NCBI GenBank assembly: GCA_038131795.1
Contig: JAYPQE010000003.1
Span: 930,001 to 994,000 of the forward strand
Reading direction: 5' to 3'
From: Eutrophobius brisbanensis
GTDB lineage: Bacteria; Pseudomonadota; Gammaproteobacteria; Eutrophobiales; Eutrophobiaceae
Length of the DNA: 64,000 nucleotides
Under the pieces are notes generated by a model. The model was not told where the DNA came from, did no database searches, and saw nothing but the letters and a program-made list of their open reading frames with translations. Position 1 is the first letter of the stretch. Each line of letters begins with the position of its first letter. Made by a program: the position numbers and the translations under genes. Below are positions 9,744 through 18,202 of this stretch, piece by piece.

Positions 9744-9752
9744 TTATCCACA
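9744..9752 (+). promoter_or_regulatory. DnaA box upstream of nrdA
   Basis: TTATCCACA, a perfect match to the strongest E. coli DnaA box, about 60 bp upstream of the nrdA -35 element. DnaA regulates nrdAB in E. coli, tying dNTP supply to replication initiation. The exact 9-mer in this position suggests the same wiring here. No second exact box was found in the gap. Confidence 0.6.
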
Positions 9753-9781
9753 GGTTAATAAGATTTAAATAACAGCAAATT

Positions 9782-9829
9782 ACACATCATCTTGTGGTTT
9801 AATTGGCACTTGACCACATTTTGTAGGGG
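9782..9829 (+). promoter_or_regulatory. Putative tandem NrdR boxes
   Basis: Two ACAC/GTG-type imperfect palindromes: ACACATCATCTTGTGG at 9782-9797 and CCACATTTTGTAGGGG at 9814-9829. Their starts are 32 bp apart, about three helical turns, which is the spacing known for NrdR repressor boxes in front of ribonucleotide reductase operons. The second overlaps the -35 element, consistent with repression. The match to consensus is partial, especially in the second box. Confidence 0.45.
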
Positions 9830-9838
9830 TGCTATAAA
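9810..9838 (+). promoter_or_regulatory. Sigma-70 promoter of nrdAB
   Basis: A -35 TTGACC at 9810-9815 and a -10 TATAAA at 9833-9838 with a 17-bp spacer. This predicts a transcription start near 9845 and a leader of about 85 nt before the nrdA ATG at 9931. The element overlaps one NrdR-like box and lies downstream of the DnaA box. Confidence 0.6.
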
Positions 9839-9930
9839 TTCACCTTACAAATAAAACTTCAACTTATTTCTAACTTTATACAACGACCAATTTGTCAAGC
9901 AGTTTATTGTCATTGGGGGAATGTTTTTTG

Positions 9931-12846
9931 ATGGAGGCAAAGAAGGTAGTGGTCACAGAAACGGTAACTGATAAAGAAAAAACTAATGTTGCTCACATTG
10001 CAGATGCAATAACCAACGATACAACACAATCGGAATTTAATGCCTATCAGCCGGGTGGATATAAAGTCATCCGCCGCAATGGCAAGGTCACAGCGTTTGA
10101 TCCAAGCAAAGTGGCTGTGGCCTTGACCAAGGCATTTTTGAGCGTTGAAGGTGGCACAGCGGCTGCCTCTAACCGCATACACGATATCGTCGATGACTTA
10201 ACCAATCAGGTGATACATGGCGTCACTCGAAACATGAGCGCCGGTGGGACAGTCCATATTGAAGATATCCAGGATTATGTTGAACTGGCCCTCATGCGTG
10301 CCGGGCAACAAAAGGTTGCCCATGCTTATGTTATTTACCGCGAGGACAGGGCCCGGGAGAGAGCGGAAAAAAGCAATATAAATCAAGAGGCTATCACCAA
10401 AGATAAAGAACCCATTAATGTCACACGGGAAGATGGCACAGTAGTCCCACTGGACATGAATCGCCTGATTGAGATTATCAATGAGGCCTGCTCAGATCTG
10501 GAATATGTTGAGGGGCATCTCATCATAGATGATGCGTATCGTAACCTGTTTGAAGGGGTGAAAGAGCAGGACGTTAACCATGCCCTGGTGATGAGTGCCA
10601 GAACATTAATCGAAAAGGAACCCAATTACACCTATGTTGCTGCCCGTATCCTGCTTGACCAGTTAAGACAGGAGGCCTTGAGTTATATTGAAGATACCCA
10701 TACCCGGGCCACACAGTCTGAAATGTCTGATAAATACGGTTCCTATTTTGGTAAGTATATTAACCGCGGCGCAGAATTGGGGTTGCTGGATCATGAACTG
10801 GTAAAGTATGACCTGAAAAAGCTTGGAAAAGCATTAAAACCTGAAAGAGATCAACAGTTTACCTACCTTGGCCTGCAAACCTTGTATGATCGGTATTTTA
10901 TCCACACCGATCAGGACATCCGCTTTGAATTACCTCAGGCATTCTTTATGCGCGTGGCCATGGGCCTGGCCATTAATGAACTTGACCGTGAAACCCGCGC
11001 CATAGAATTTTATGAGCTGTTGTCCTCATTTGATTTCATGAGTTCAACGCCAACGCTGTTTAATTCAGGTACCTGTCGTCCCCAGCTTTCCAGCTGTTAC
11101 TTAAGCACAGTGCCCGATGACCTTGATGGCATTTTCAGTGCTATCAAGGACGATGCCCTGCTCTCTAAATATGCAGGCGGACTGGGCAATGACTGGACCC
11201 GGGTCAGGGCCATGGGTTCACATATTAAAGGGACCAATGGCAAATCGCAGGGCGTTGTACCGTTTCTCAAGGTTGCCAATGATACGGCCGTAGCTGTCAA
11301 TCAGGGCGGCAAACGTAAGGGGGCCATGTGTGCCTACCTGGAGACCTGGCATCTGGACATCGAGGAATTTCTTGAATTGCGGAAAAACACCGGGGACGAC
11401 CGGCGTCGTACCCACGATATGAATACCGCTAACTGGATTCCTGATCTGTTTATGAAGCGTGTTTGTGAAGAAAGTGACTGGACCCTGTTCTCCCCGAATG
11501 ATGTTCCTGATCTGCATGAGCTTTCCGGCAAGGCGTTCGAAGCACGTTATGAAGAATACGAAGCCATGGCCGCTGCAGGCAAGATTAAGAACCATAAAAC
11601 CATGAAGGCAGTGGACCTGTGGCGCAAGATGCTCACCATGCTGTATGAAACCGGGCACCCATGGTTTACCTTTAAGGACCCCTGCAATCTGCGTTCACCG
11701 CAACAGCATTATGGCGTGGTGCACTCATCAAACCTGTGTACCGAAATTACACTTAATACATCAGATGATGAGATTGCAGTCTGTAACCTGGGGTCTGTAA
11801 ATCTGGTTCAACATGTGGATGACAATGGCCTGAATATGAAGAAGTTGGAAAAGACCATCAATACCGCCATGCGCATGCTGGATAACGTCATTGATTACAA
11901 CTACTACAGCGTTCCCCAGGCTCGCCGTTCCAATCTCAGACACCGCCCGGTGGGGATGGGTATCATGGGATTTCAGGACGCCTTGTATAAATTGCGCCTG
12001 CCTTACGGCTCGGAAGCAGCTGTACAGTTTGCCGATACCAGTATGGAAGCCATCAGCTACTATGCCATCTCGGCATCAGTAAACCTGGCGGAAGAACGTG
12101 GCCCCTACTCCAGCTATGAAGGCTCATTGTGGAGTCAGGGGATTTTACCCATTGATTCTCTGGGCATACTGGAAGAACACCGTGATGGTTTTCTGGATAC
12201 TAATACAGACCAGACCCTTGAATGGGACAAACTGAGAAAACGCCTGAAATCCATAGGCATTCGAAACTCCAATTGTATGGCCATCGCTCCAACGGCCACC
12301 ATCTCAAACATCTGTGGTGTCAGCCAATCAATTGAACCCACTTATCAGAACCTGTTTGTAAAATCCAATCTGTCCGGCGAATTCACTATCGTCAACCCCT
12401 ACCTGGTTCGCGATCTTAAAGACCAGGGTATCTGGGATGAAGTCATGGTTAATGACCTCAAATATTACGACGGCAGTGTCCAACCCATAGACAGAATTCC
12501 TGATGATCTGAAAGACCTGTATGCATCAGCATTTGAAGTCGACCCACGTTGGTTAGTGGAGGCCGGTGCAAGACGGCAAAAATGGATCGATCAGGCCCAG
12601 TCCCTGAACCTGTATATGTCAGCACCGGATGGCAAGAAGATGGACAACCTGTACAAACTGGCCTGGGTACGTGGTCTGAAGACCACCTATTACCTGCGCA
12701 GTATCGGTGCCACCCATGTTGAAAAGAGCACCTTGTCAGGGGGACGCGAAAATAAACTGGCCGCTGTTGACAGGGACTATGTCGATGAGAACCAGGCACC
12801 CAAGGCATGCGCCATTGATGACCCCGATTGCGAAGCATGCCAGTAA
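9931..12846 (+). CDS. nrdA: Ribonucleoside-diphosphate reductase class Ia, alpha subunit
   Basis: 971 residues from the ATG at 9931, which has GGGGA about 10 bases upstream. A TTG at 9892 in frame would add 13 unlikely residues. Two ATP-cone domains come first (YKVIRRNGKVTAFDPSKV near 40-130; INVTREDGTVVPLDMNRL near 160-250), as in Pseudomonas-type NrdA. The catalytic barrel shows the disulfide cysteines in LSSCYLSTV and EIAVCNLGSVN, the thiyl-radical cysteine in NLCTEITLN, the radical-transfer tyrosines in LKTTYYLRS, and a C-terminal CEAC pair for thioredoxin or glutaredoxin. It reduces NDPs to dNDPs with NrdB, and is transcribed with nrdB 50 bp downstream. Confidence 0.97.
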   Translation: MEAKKVVVTETVTDKEKTNVAHIADAITNDTTQSEFNAYQPGGYKVIRRNGKVTAFDPSKVAVALTKAFLSVEGGTAAASNRIHDIVDDLTNQVIHGVTRNMSAGGTVHIEDIQDYVELALMRAGQQKVAHAYVIYREDRARERAEKSNINQEAITKDKEPINVTREDGTVVPLDMNRLIEIINEACSDLEYVEGHLIIDDAYRNLFEGVKEQDVNHALVMSARTLIEKEPNYTYVAARILLDQLRQEALSYIEDTHTRATQSEMSDKYGSYFGKYINRGAELGLLDHELVKYDLKKLGKALKPERDQQFTYLGLQTLYDRYFIHTDQDIRFELPQAFFMRVAMGLAINELDRETRAIEFYELLSSFDFMSSTPTLFNSGTCRPQLSSCYLSTVPDDLDGIFSAIKDDALLSKYAGGLGNDWTRVRAMGSHIKGTNGKSQGVVPFLKVANDTAVAVNQGGKRKGAMCAYLETWHLDIEEFLELRKNTGDDRRRTHDMNTANWIPDLFMKRVCEESDWTLFSPNDVPDLHELSGKAFEARYEEYEAMAAAGKIKNHKTMKAVDLWRKMLTMLYETGHPWFTFKDPCNLRSPQQHYGVVHSSNLCTEITLNTSDDEIAVCNLGSVNLVQHVDDNGLNMKKLEKTINTAMRMLDNVIDYNYYSVPQARRSNLRHRPVGMGIMGFQDALYKLRLPYGSEAAVQFADTSMEAISYYAISASVNLAEERGPYSSYEGSLWSQGILPIDSLGILEEHRDGFLDTNTDQTLEWDKLRKRLKSIGIRNSNCMAIAPTATISNICGVSQSIEPTYQNLFVKSNLSGEFTIVNPYLVRDLKDQGIWDEVMVNDLKYYDGSVQPIDRIPDDLKDLYASAFEVDPRWLVEAGARRQKWIDQAQSLNLYMSAPDGKKMDNLYKLAWVRGLKTTYYLRSIGATHVEKSTLSGGRENKLAAVDRDYVDENQAPKACAIDDPDCEACQ

Positions 12847-12895
12847 AAACAGTAATAAGTCACATGTGATAAGAATTGAGTGAGGAGTAAATAAA

Positions 12896-14137
12896 ATGTT
12901 AGGAAACTGGAACGACCCATTGGAGAGTATCCGTCAAAAGTCAAAGACACCGACGTCTGCACCTGCGGAAGATATGGCGTTTGAATCTGAAATGCCAGCG
13001 GACAGTTATTCCATTGATAACACCCCCTCTCCCTCACCCGCCAGAGCCAATACACAGTCTCCTGCCCAGGATGACCCTGAACTACAGGGCGCCACCGGGC
13101 TGGAGGAAGTAGAATTTGGTGCTGATCGTATCAGTGTTGATGACAAGCAGATGATTAACTGCCGGGCGGACCTGAACCAGCTGGTACCGTTCAAATATAA
13201 ATGGGCCTGGCAAAAATACCTGGACGCCTGTGCTAATCACTGGATGCCCCAGGAAATCAATATGACCGCGGACGTTTCATTATGGAAAAACCCGGAGGGG
13301 TTAACTGAAGATGAACGACTCGTCATTAAGCGCAACCTGGGATTTTTTGCCTCAGCAGATTCACTGGTGGCAAACAACCTGGTGTTGGCCGTATATCGTC
13401 ACATTACCAATCCAGAATGCAGACAATACCTCCTGCGCCAGGCATTTGAAGAGGCGTTGCATACCCATGCCTATCAATACTGTGTCGAATCCCTTGGGCT
13501 GGATGAAGCAGAAGTCTTTAACATGTATCGGGAAGTCCCGGCTATTCATGACAAGGCGTCCTGGGCAATGAAATTTACCCAAAGCCTTGGTGATCCCACT
13601 TTCAGTACCGGCACGCCGGAAGATGACCAACGACTATTACGGGATCTGATTGCCTTTTACATTATTTTTGAAGGCATCTTTTTCTATGTGGGCTTTGTGC
13701 AGGTACTGTCCATGGGCAGACGCAACAAGATGACCGGTTGCGCAGAACAGTTTCAATATATTCTCCGTGATGAATCCATGCATATGAACTTTGGTATCGA
13801 TGTCATCAATCAGATCAAGATTGAAAACCAGCATTTATGGACAGCTGATTTCAGAAAGGAGATTACCGACATTATCCGCAAGGCCGTTGAACTGGAAACA
13901 CGCTATGCTCATGACACCATGCCTCGTGGTGTGCTGGGTCTGAATGCCAATATGTTTGAAGAATATTTGCAATATATCGCCAACAGGCGCTGTGCCCAGA
14001 TAGGTCTTGCTGAACAATATTCAGGTGCCAGCAATCCATTTCCCTGGATGAGTGAAATCATGGACCTGAAAAAGGAAAAGAACTTTTTTGAAACACGGGT
14101 AACTGAATACCAGACCGGGGGATCTCTGAGCTGGTAA
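12896..14137 (+). CDS. nrdB: Ribonucleoside-diphosphate reductase class Ia, beta subunit
   Basis: 413 residues. The first 75 or so are a Pro/Ser/Ala-rich, low-complexity extension; the conserved fold begins near DRISVDDKQMINCRADLNQL. Likely diiron ligands are Asp155, Glu186 and His189 (in EEALH), Glu259 (in FEGIFF), and Glu293 and His296 (in DESMH). The radical tyrosine is Tyr193 in HTHAY, the position of E. coli Tyr122. It supplies the tyrosyl radical to NrdA. The ATG follows GAGGAG by about 9 bases. Hairpins right after the stop suggest the operon ends here. Confidence 0.96.
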   Translation: MLGNWNDPLESIRQKSKTPTSAPAEDMAFESEMPADSYSIDNTPSPSPARANTQSPAQDDPELQGATGLEEVEFGADRISVDDKQMINCRADLNQLVPFKYKWAWQKYLDACANHWMPQEINMTADVSLWKNPEGLTEDERLVIKRNLGFFASADSLVANNLVLAVYRHITNPECRQYLLRQAFEEALHTHAYQYCVESLGLDEAEVFNMYREVPAIHDKASWAMKFTQSLGDPTFSTGTPEDDQRLLRDLIAFYIIFEGIFFYVGFVQVLSMGRRNKMTGCAEQFQYILRDESMHMNFGIDVINQIKIENQHLWTADFRKEITDIIRKAVELETRYAHDTMPRGVLGLNANMFEEYLQYIANRRCAQIGLAEQYSGASNPFPWMSEIMDLKKEKNFFETRVTEYQTGGSLSW

Positions 14138-14196
14138 CACCCGACGATTTACCGTGACCGCCTAAAAGCGGTGAGCCGAGATGGATCTTGGCTATT

Positions 14197-14230
14197 GCCT
14201 GGTATCTCCAGCCTCTTCCAGATACCAGGC
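14197..14230 (+). terminator. Likely rho-independent terminator of nrdAB
   Basis: An 11-bp perfect stem (GCCTGGTATCT at 14197-14207, AGATACCAGGC at 14220-14230) with a 12-nt loop, followed by the pyrimidine-rich CTTCTTATTC. The position, 60 bp after the nrdB stop, fits termination, though the T-run is imperfect. Confidence 0.55.
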
Positions 14231-14242
14231 CTTCTTATTCCA

Positions 14243-14268
14243 TGAGACCGTGCAATTGCACGGTCTCA
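14243..14268. repeat. 26-bp perfect palindrome
   Basis: Each arm is TGAGACCGTGCAA and the two arms meet with no loop. As RNA it would fold into a hairpin with a tight loop. As DNA it is a symmetrical site large enough for a dimeric regulator. It lies between two terminator-like hairpins and lacks a following T-run on either strand. Confidence 0.6.
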
Positions 14269-14285
14269 AATCATCTCAAAAAAAA

Positions 14286-14302
14286 CCCCAGCATTGCTGG
14301 GG
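14286..14302 (-). terminator. Terminator-like hairpin facing the minus strand
   Basis: CCCCAGC-ATT-GCTGGGG with about nine A residues on its left, which become a T-run when read on the minus strand. It would stop leftward transcription toward nrdB, or act weakly in both directions. No annotated minus-strand gene feeds into it. Confidence 0.5.
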
Positions 14303-14871
14303 TATGTGTTGTTGTTTGGTCGGCTGTTGTTATGACATCCAACCAGAATCCAGGGTTGTCGTTATAATAATAATCCTGGTATGAATAGCCTTGTGGTTAA
14401 ACCACAAGACCCATCATCTGTATTACTTCCTGATTTAATTAAAGGTTTTAGCTACAGATTAATAACGCCGTATCGCAGCACTGATAATTTATTAGTTGTA
14501 TTTTGCGATGCAGCAATAAGCTGAGGATTTACCGTAACCGTCCTAGGTATCTCAACCTCGTGTTTGAAATGTACGTGAAATTCTGCCCGTTGTCCAAGCC
14601 CAATCCACAATTAATTTAACCTATTGATATTTATAGAATAATTATTCTAATATTGATTGAAATTTCAGGGTTAAATACTACGATATCGTTGCGTTAATGC
14701 AACAAAACATCATGGCTCAATGACTTCATGTATTTTAAATATTTTGACCACCTGATTGTAGTAGACGCAATGAAAATTAATGATGATGTCATGCACGCCA
14801 TTACCCAAAATTGTACCGATAATAATTAATATTTAACCTCTACGAATCTGGCAACGAATACCCGACTGACA

Positions 14872-14877
14872 TATAAT
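14872..14877 (+). promoter_or_regulatory. Possible -10 element of fdxA
   Basis: An exact TATAAT in the AT-rich region 127 bp upstream of the ferredoxin start. The hexamer 17 bp upstream (TGGCAA) is a poor -35, so the promoter may need an activator. Low certainty. Confidence 0.35.
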
Positions 14878-15003
14878 ACTTTGCAAAATAATTAGAGCTG
14901 CATTCAGAAAATATTTAAGATCGCGGTCTATCAATTAATTACATGAATTCTATTGTCATTAACAACTACAACATCATTGTAGTGGTGTACCAAGGAGAAC
15001 AAT

Positions 15004-15309
15004 ATGACCACTGTGGTAACTGAAAACTGTCAAAAATGTCGTTTTACAGATTGCGTAGCAGTCTGCCCGGTTGAATGCTTTCACTACGATGATGAAATGT
15101 TATATATCGATCCCGATGTCTGTATTGACTGCAGTGCATGTATCCCTGAATGTCCTGTTCAGGCAATCTTCGAAGAAGACGACCTGGCAGAAGACCAGCG
15201 CAAGTGGATTGAAATCAATGCCGAACGTGCACCCAACTTACCATCCTGCTCTGAACCTATGGATCCCCTTCCTGGCGCTGAAGAACGTAAGGCAGAGCTT
15301 GGCTTCTAA
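15004..15309 (+). CDS. fdxA: 7Fe ferredoxin (3Fe-4S/4Fe-4S), FdxA type
   Basis: 101 residues of the Azotobacter ferredoxin I/FdxA family. Cysteines 9, 17 and 50 are placed to bind the 3Fe-4S cluster, and cysteines 21 (CP), 40, 43 and 46 with 25 complete the two-cluster set. Motifs are CQKCRFTDCVAVCPVECF and CIDCSACIPECPVQAIF. The C-terminal extension is family-typical. It is a cytoplasmic low-potential electron carrier. AAGGAGA lies just upstream of the ATG. The gene 53 bp downstream encodes a ferredoxin-NADP reductase, its likely electron partner. Confidence 0.95.
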   Translation: MTTVVTENCQKCRFTDCVAVCPVECFHYDDEMLYIDPDVCIDCSACIPECPVQAIFEEDDLAEDQRKWIEINAERAPNLPSCSEPMDPLPGAEERKAELGF

Positions 15310-15362
15310 TAATATTAAAAGCTAAAGATAAATATTTATTACCTCCTACCTCAGGTTAGTGA

Positions 15363-16748
15363 ATGAGTCGTCCTGGAACTGAAGAAAACCCGTTGCGTGT
15401 TGCCATTGTTGGTAGCGGTCCCAGTGGATTTTATGCCACTGAAGCATTGCTTAAATCCGAACTTCATACACGGGTAGACCTGTTTGAAAGGCTACCTGTG
15501 CCTTACGGATTAGTCAGAAGTGGCGTCGCCCCAGACCATCCAAAACTCAAACAGGCCATGCAGGTCTATGCAAAGATTGCTGAATCACCCGAATTCCGCT
15601 TTTTTGGAAATGTGTCAATTGGAAGCGATATTCAAATTTCTGAATTAAGGGAGTTATATCACGCCGTTATCCTGACCTGCGGTGCAGAATCAGACCGCCG
15701 TTTAGGCATACCCGGTGAGGATCTCAAAGGCAGCCATACGGCCACTGAATTTGTCGGCTGGTATAACGGCCACCCGGATTACCGGGACAGGGAGTTTGAT
15801 CTTTCTGGTGACACGGCGGTGATATTTGGGCAAGGCAATGTTGCTGCGGATGTCAGTCGAATTCTCGCCAAGACGCGTGATGAGCTACAACACACTGATA
15901 TTGCCGAACATGCCCTTGATGCACTGGGTAAAAGTAATATCAAACACATCTATGTCATTGGCAGACGAGGCCCCGCACAGGCAAAATTCACATCAAAAGA
16001 GCTCAAGGAATTTGGTGAACTCGCAGATTGTGACCCAGTCATTGCGGCGGATGAACTGGAATTAAATTCAGAAAGTGTGGCCGAACTGGAAGAAAAATCC
16101 AATGCCGGTAACCGCAAGGTCTTCGAACTGTTTAAAGGTTTCTCCGAAGACTCACCAGCCGGTGATAAAAACAGAAGGGTTTATTTTACCTTTTTGAAAA
16201 GTCCTGTGGAGATATTGGGTGATGGACATGTTGAAGCCGTTAAATTGGAAAAAAATGCCCTCTCTGGTGATGCTTTCAGCCAGGGCGCCAGAGGTACAGG
16301 GGAGTTTTCAGAACTCAAAACTGGCCTGGTATTTCGTAGTATCGGTTATAAAGGGGTCCCTATCGATGGTGTCCCATTTGACGACAAAAAGGGCATTATC
16401 CCCAATTCGGACGGCAGGGTAACTGATCTCAACGGGACGATTGAACCGGGTCTGTATACGGCCGGCTGGATAAAGCGTGGACCATCAGGGATCATTGGTA
16501 CGAATCGTGCTGATAGCGTTGCCACAGTCAAGGCATTAACGGATGACATCGAATCTGACGCAATGGCCCCCTTAGAAAAGCCCGGTGATGATGCCGTGAT
16601 TCAGCTATTAGAGGGCAAAGACATTCAATACGTCAGTTTTACTGACTGGAAAAAGATTGATGCCAATGAGATTGCCCGGGGAGATCCCAAAGGCAAGCCA
16701 CGGGAAAAATATACCTATGTCCAGGAGATGCTGGACGTTATTAAATAG
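15363..16748 (+). CDS. Ferredoxin-NADP reductase, adrenodoxin-reductase type
   Basis: 461 residues. The FAD-binding motif VAIVGSGPSGFYATEALL sits at the N terminus, followed by PYGLVRSGVAPDHPKLK, a hallmark of adrenodoxin reductase and FprA. The NADP-binding motif is VIFGQGNVAADVSRILAK near 155-175, then GRRGPAQAKFT, and near the C terminus GWIKRGPSGIIGTNRADS. It transfers electrons between NADPH and ferredoxin. Following fdxA on the same strand, it very probably reduces or is reduced by that ferredoxin. Which reaction the pair serves is not shown here. Confidence 0.92.
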   Translation: MSRPGTEENPLRVAIVGSGPSGFYATEALLKSELHTRVDLFERLPVPYGLVRSGVAPDHPKLKQAMQVYAKIAESPEFRFFGNVSIGSDIQISELRELYHAVILTCGAESDRRLGIPGEDLKGSHTATEFVGWYNGHPDYRDREFDLSGDTAVIFGQGNVAADVSRILAKTRDELQHTDIAEHALDALGKSNIKHIYVIGRRGPAQAKFTSKELKEFGELADCDPVIAADELELNSESVAELEEKSNAGNRKVFELFKGFSEDSPAGDKNRRVYFTFLKSPVEILGDGHVEAVKLEKNALSGDAFSQGARGTGEFSELKTGLVFRSIGYKGVPIDGVPFDDKKGIIPNSDGRVTDLNGTIEPGLYTAGWIKRGPSGIIGTNRADSVATVKALTDDIESDAMAPLEKPGDDAVIQLLEGKDIQYVSFTDWKKIDANEIARGDPKGKPREKYTYVQEMLDVIK

Positions 16749-16751
16749 CTG

Positions 16752-18029
16752 TTATTTCTGGGGCCTGGCAAATAAAAAACCTTCAATAAGCTTTATAGCA
16801 TTTTCTGTCCCACCCTGGTTTTGAAGGACCACGTCTCTGGCCCGCCTCCCCATTGCACCGCGTCTATGCTCGTCATTCAATAGTTCATGAATTTTCTTCA
16901 GGAGATCAGCATCATTTTTCACTTTTAATATTCCATCTGCCTGATGCAGTAATTCATAAATCTCATGAAAATTATCAACAAAGGGACCTGTGATAATGGC
17001 TTTTGCATCCATTGCCGGTTCCAGCATGTTATGGCCGCCAATAGGCACAAAACTTCCTCCCATAATTACCAGGTCTGCATACCGAAATAATTTGGGTAAA
17101 AGTCCTATTTCATCGACTATAAATAGATTGCAATCTATATAACCGGCTGGCTTGTCCGAAGAATATACTGGATTGAATCCCACATCACCCGCAATTCTAC
17201 CGATGTCTTTTGCCCTTTCAGGATGGCGCGGGACCATCATAAAAAAACAATCTGCAATGGTTTGCTCAACCTCTTTAAATACCTTTGTCAGCACAAGCTC
17301 TTCGCCAGGATGTGTACTTGCTGCGATAATTACCTGACGACCTCTGATAAAAGATTTCATGTCATCCAAATCCACCACATTAGAATCAGGGCCAGTTAGA
17401 TCAAACTTAAGATTTTTATTCACAGAGACTTTATTATTATCAGTAACTAATTCTTTGAATCTGTCTGCATTCGTCTGGCTTTGGGCGACGATTGCATTGA
17501 CATGCCCAAGGGTTTGTCTGCTCAATCTCCTAAGCAACCGATAACGCTGAAATGATTTATTGGTCATCCTTGCGTTAATGATAATGACAGGTACATCACG
17601 TTTTCTGCATTGATAATATAGAACCGGCCAGATTTCAGTTTCAGCCACAACGAGTATTGCTGGATTGATGGCATCTAGAAAACGATTTACAAAATATGGA
17701 TGGTCATATGGCAGGTATTGATGAAAAACATCCGGGGCCAAAGATTGCCCCACCGATTGAGCACCGGTAGTCGTCACAGTGGTTACAACTATCTGGTACT
17801 GAGGGTGGCGTTTATTTAATTGTGCAATCAACTTTTTGCAGGCCTGTACCTCGCCAACAGATACGGCATGGATCCAGATAACTGGCTTCACAAATAGTTT
17901 GTCGGATGATGTATTAAATGTCCCTTTCAAACGCGGACGTATGCCTGGCTCAACAAATGATTTAAATTTTAACCGGCCAAATTCAACAGGCATTAACAGG
18001 CTTATAATAGCGACATAAAGATAATACAT
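16752..18029 (-). CDS. waaA: 3-deoxy-D-manno-octulosonic acid (Kdo) transferase
   Basis: 425 residues, usual length for WaaA/KdtA. The N terminus is a membrane anchor (YYLYVAIISLLMPVEFGRL). The first GT-B half contains WIHAVSVGEVQA and ETEIWPVLYYQC; the second has AASTHPGEELVL, VPRHPERAKDI, GGSFVPIGGHNMLEPA and later the PFVDNFHEIYE loop. It adds Kdo to lipid A precursor at the inner face of the inner membrane, so the cell makes lipopolysaccharide. It converges with the ferredoxin reductase gene, 3 bp between stops. No other LPS core genes are nearby. Confidence 0.95.
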   Translation of the reverse strand: MYYLYVAIISLLMPVEFGRLKFKSFVEPGIRPRLKGTFNTSSDKLFVKPVIWIHAVSVGEVQACKKLIAQLNKRHPQYQIVVTTVTTTGAQSVGQSLAPDVFHQYLPYDHPYFVNRFLDAINPAILVVAETEIWPVLYYQCRKRDVPVIIINARMTNKSFQRYRLLRRLSRQTLGHVNAIVAQSQTNADRFKELVTDNNKVSVNKNLKFDLTGPDSNVVDLDDMKSFIRGRQVIIAASTHPGEELVLTKVFKEVEQTIADCFFMMVPRHPERAKDIGRIAGDVGFNPVYSSDKPAGYIDCNLFIVDEIGLLPKLFRYADLVIMGGSFVPIGGHNMLEPAMDAKAIITGPFVDNFHEIYELLHQADGILKVKNDADLLKKIHELLNDEHRRGAMGRRARDVVLQNQGGTENAIKLIEGFLFARPQK

Positions 18030-18202
18030 GTAGTCCTTATTTGTACCGTTGATTAAATTTTAATCCTGCATCATTAGACATCTACATAAATAATTGAATT
18101 ATATGCATATTCTAAAACCTGAATTTCTATTAACTTGTTTTTTTTCTGTAATATAATACTTAGATTGAATCTTAACATAGAGAAACTGTCATAGTTTTTA
18201 AT

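Larger units (their letters stand above)
14138..15003. other. 866-bp gene-free, palindrome-rich interval between nrdB and fdxA
   Basis: No convincing ORF. It contains a short ACCGC/GCGGT hairpin just after nrdB, the three hairpins or palindromes listed separately, a CTTGTGGTT-A-AACCACAAG palindrome at 14390-14408, and a 16-bp perfect palindrome (TAGAATAATTATTCTA) at 14634-14649. An approximate 18-bp direct repeat (GATTTACCGTRACCG plus YCT) lies at 14146-14163 and 14526-14544. The 3' half is strongly AT-rich and leads into the fdxA promoter. It may hold small RNAs or operators, but none can be named. Confidence 0.5.

Noticed and set aside
14634..14649. Fur/PerR-like operator upstream of the ferredoxin gene
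   Set aside because: The 16-bp palindrome TAGAATAATTATTCTA is perfect but matches neither consensus well and lies about 350 bp from the start codon.
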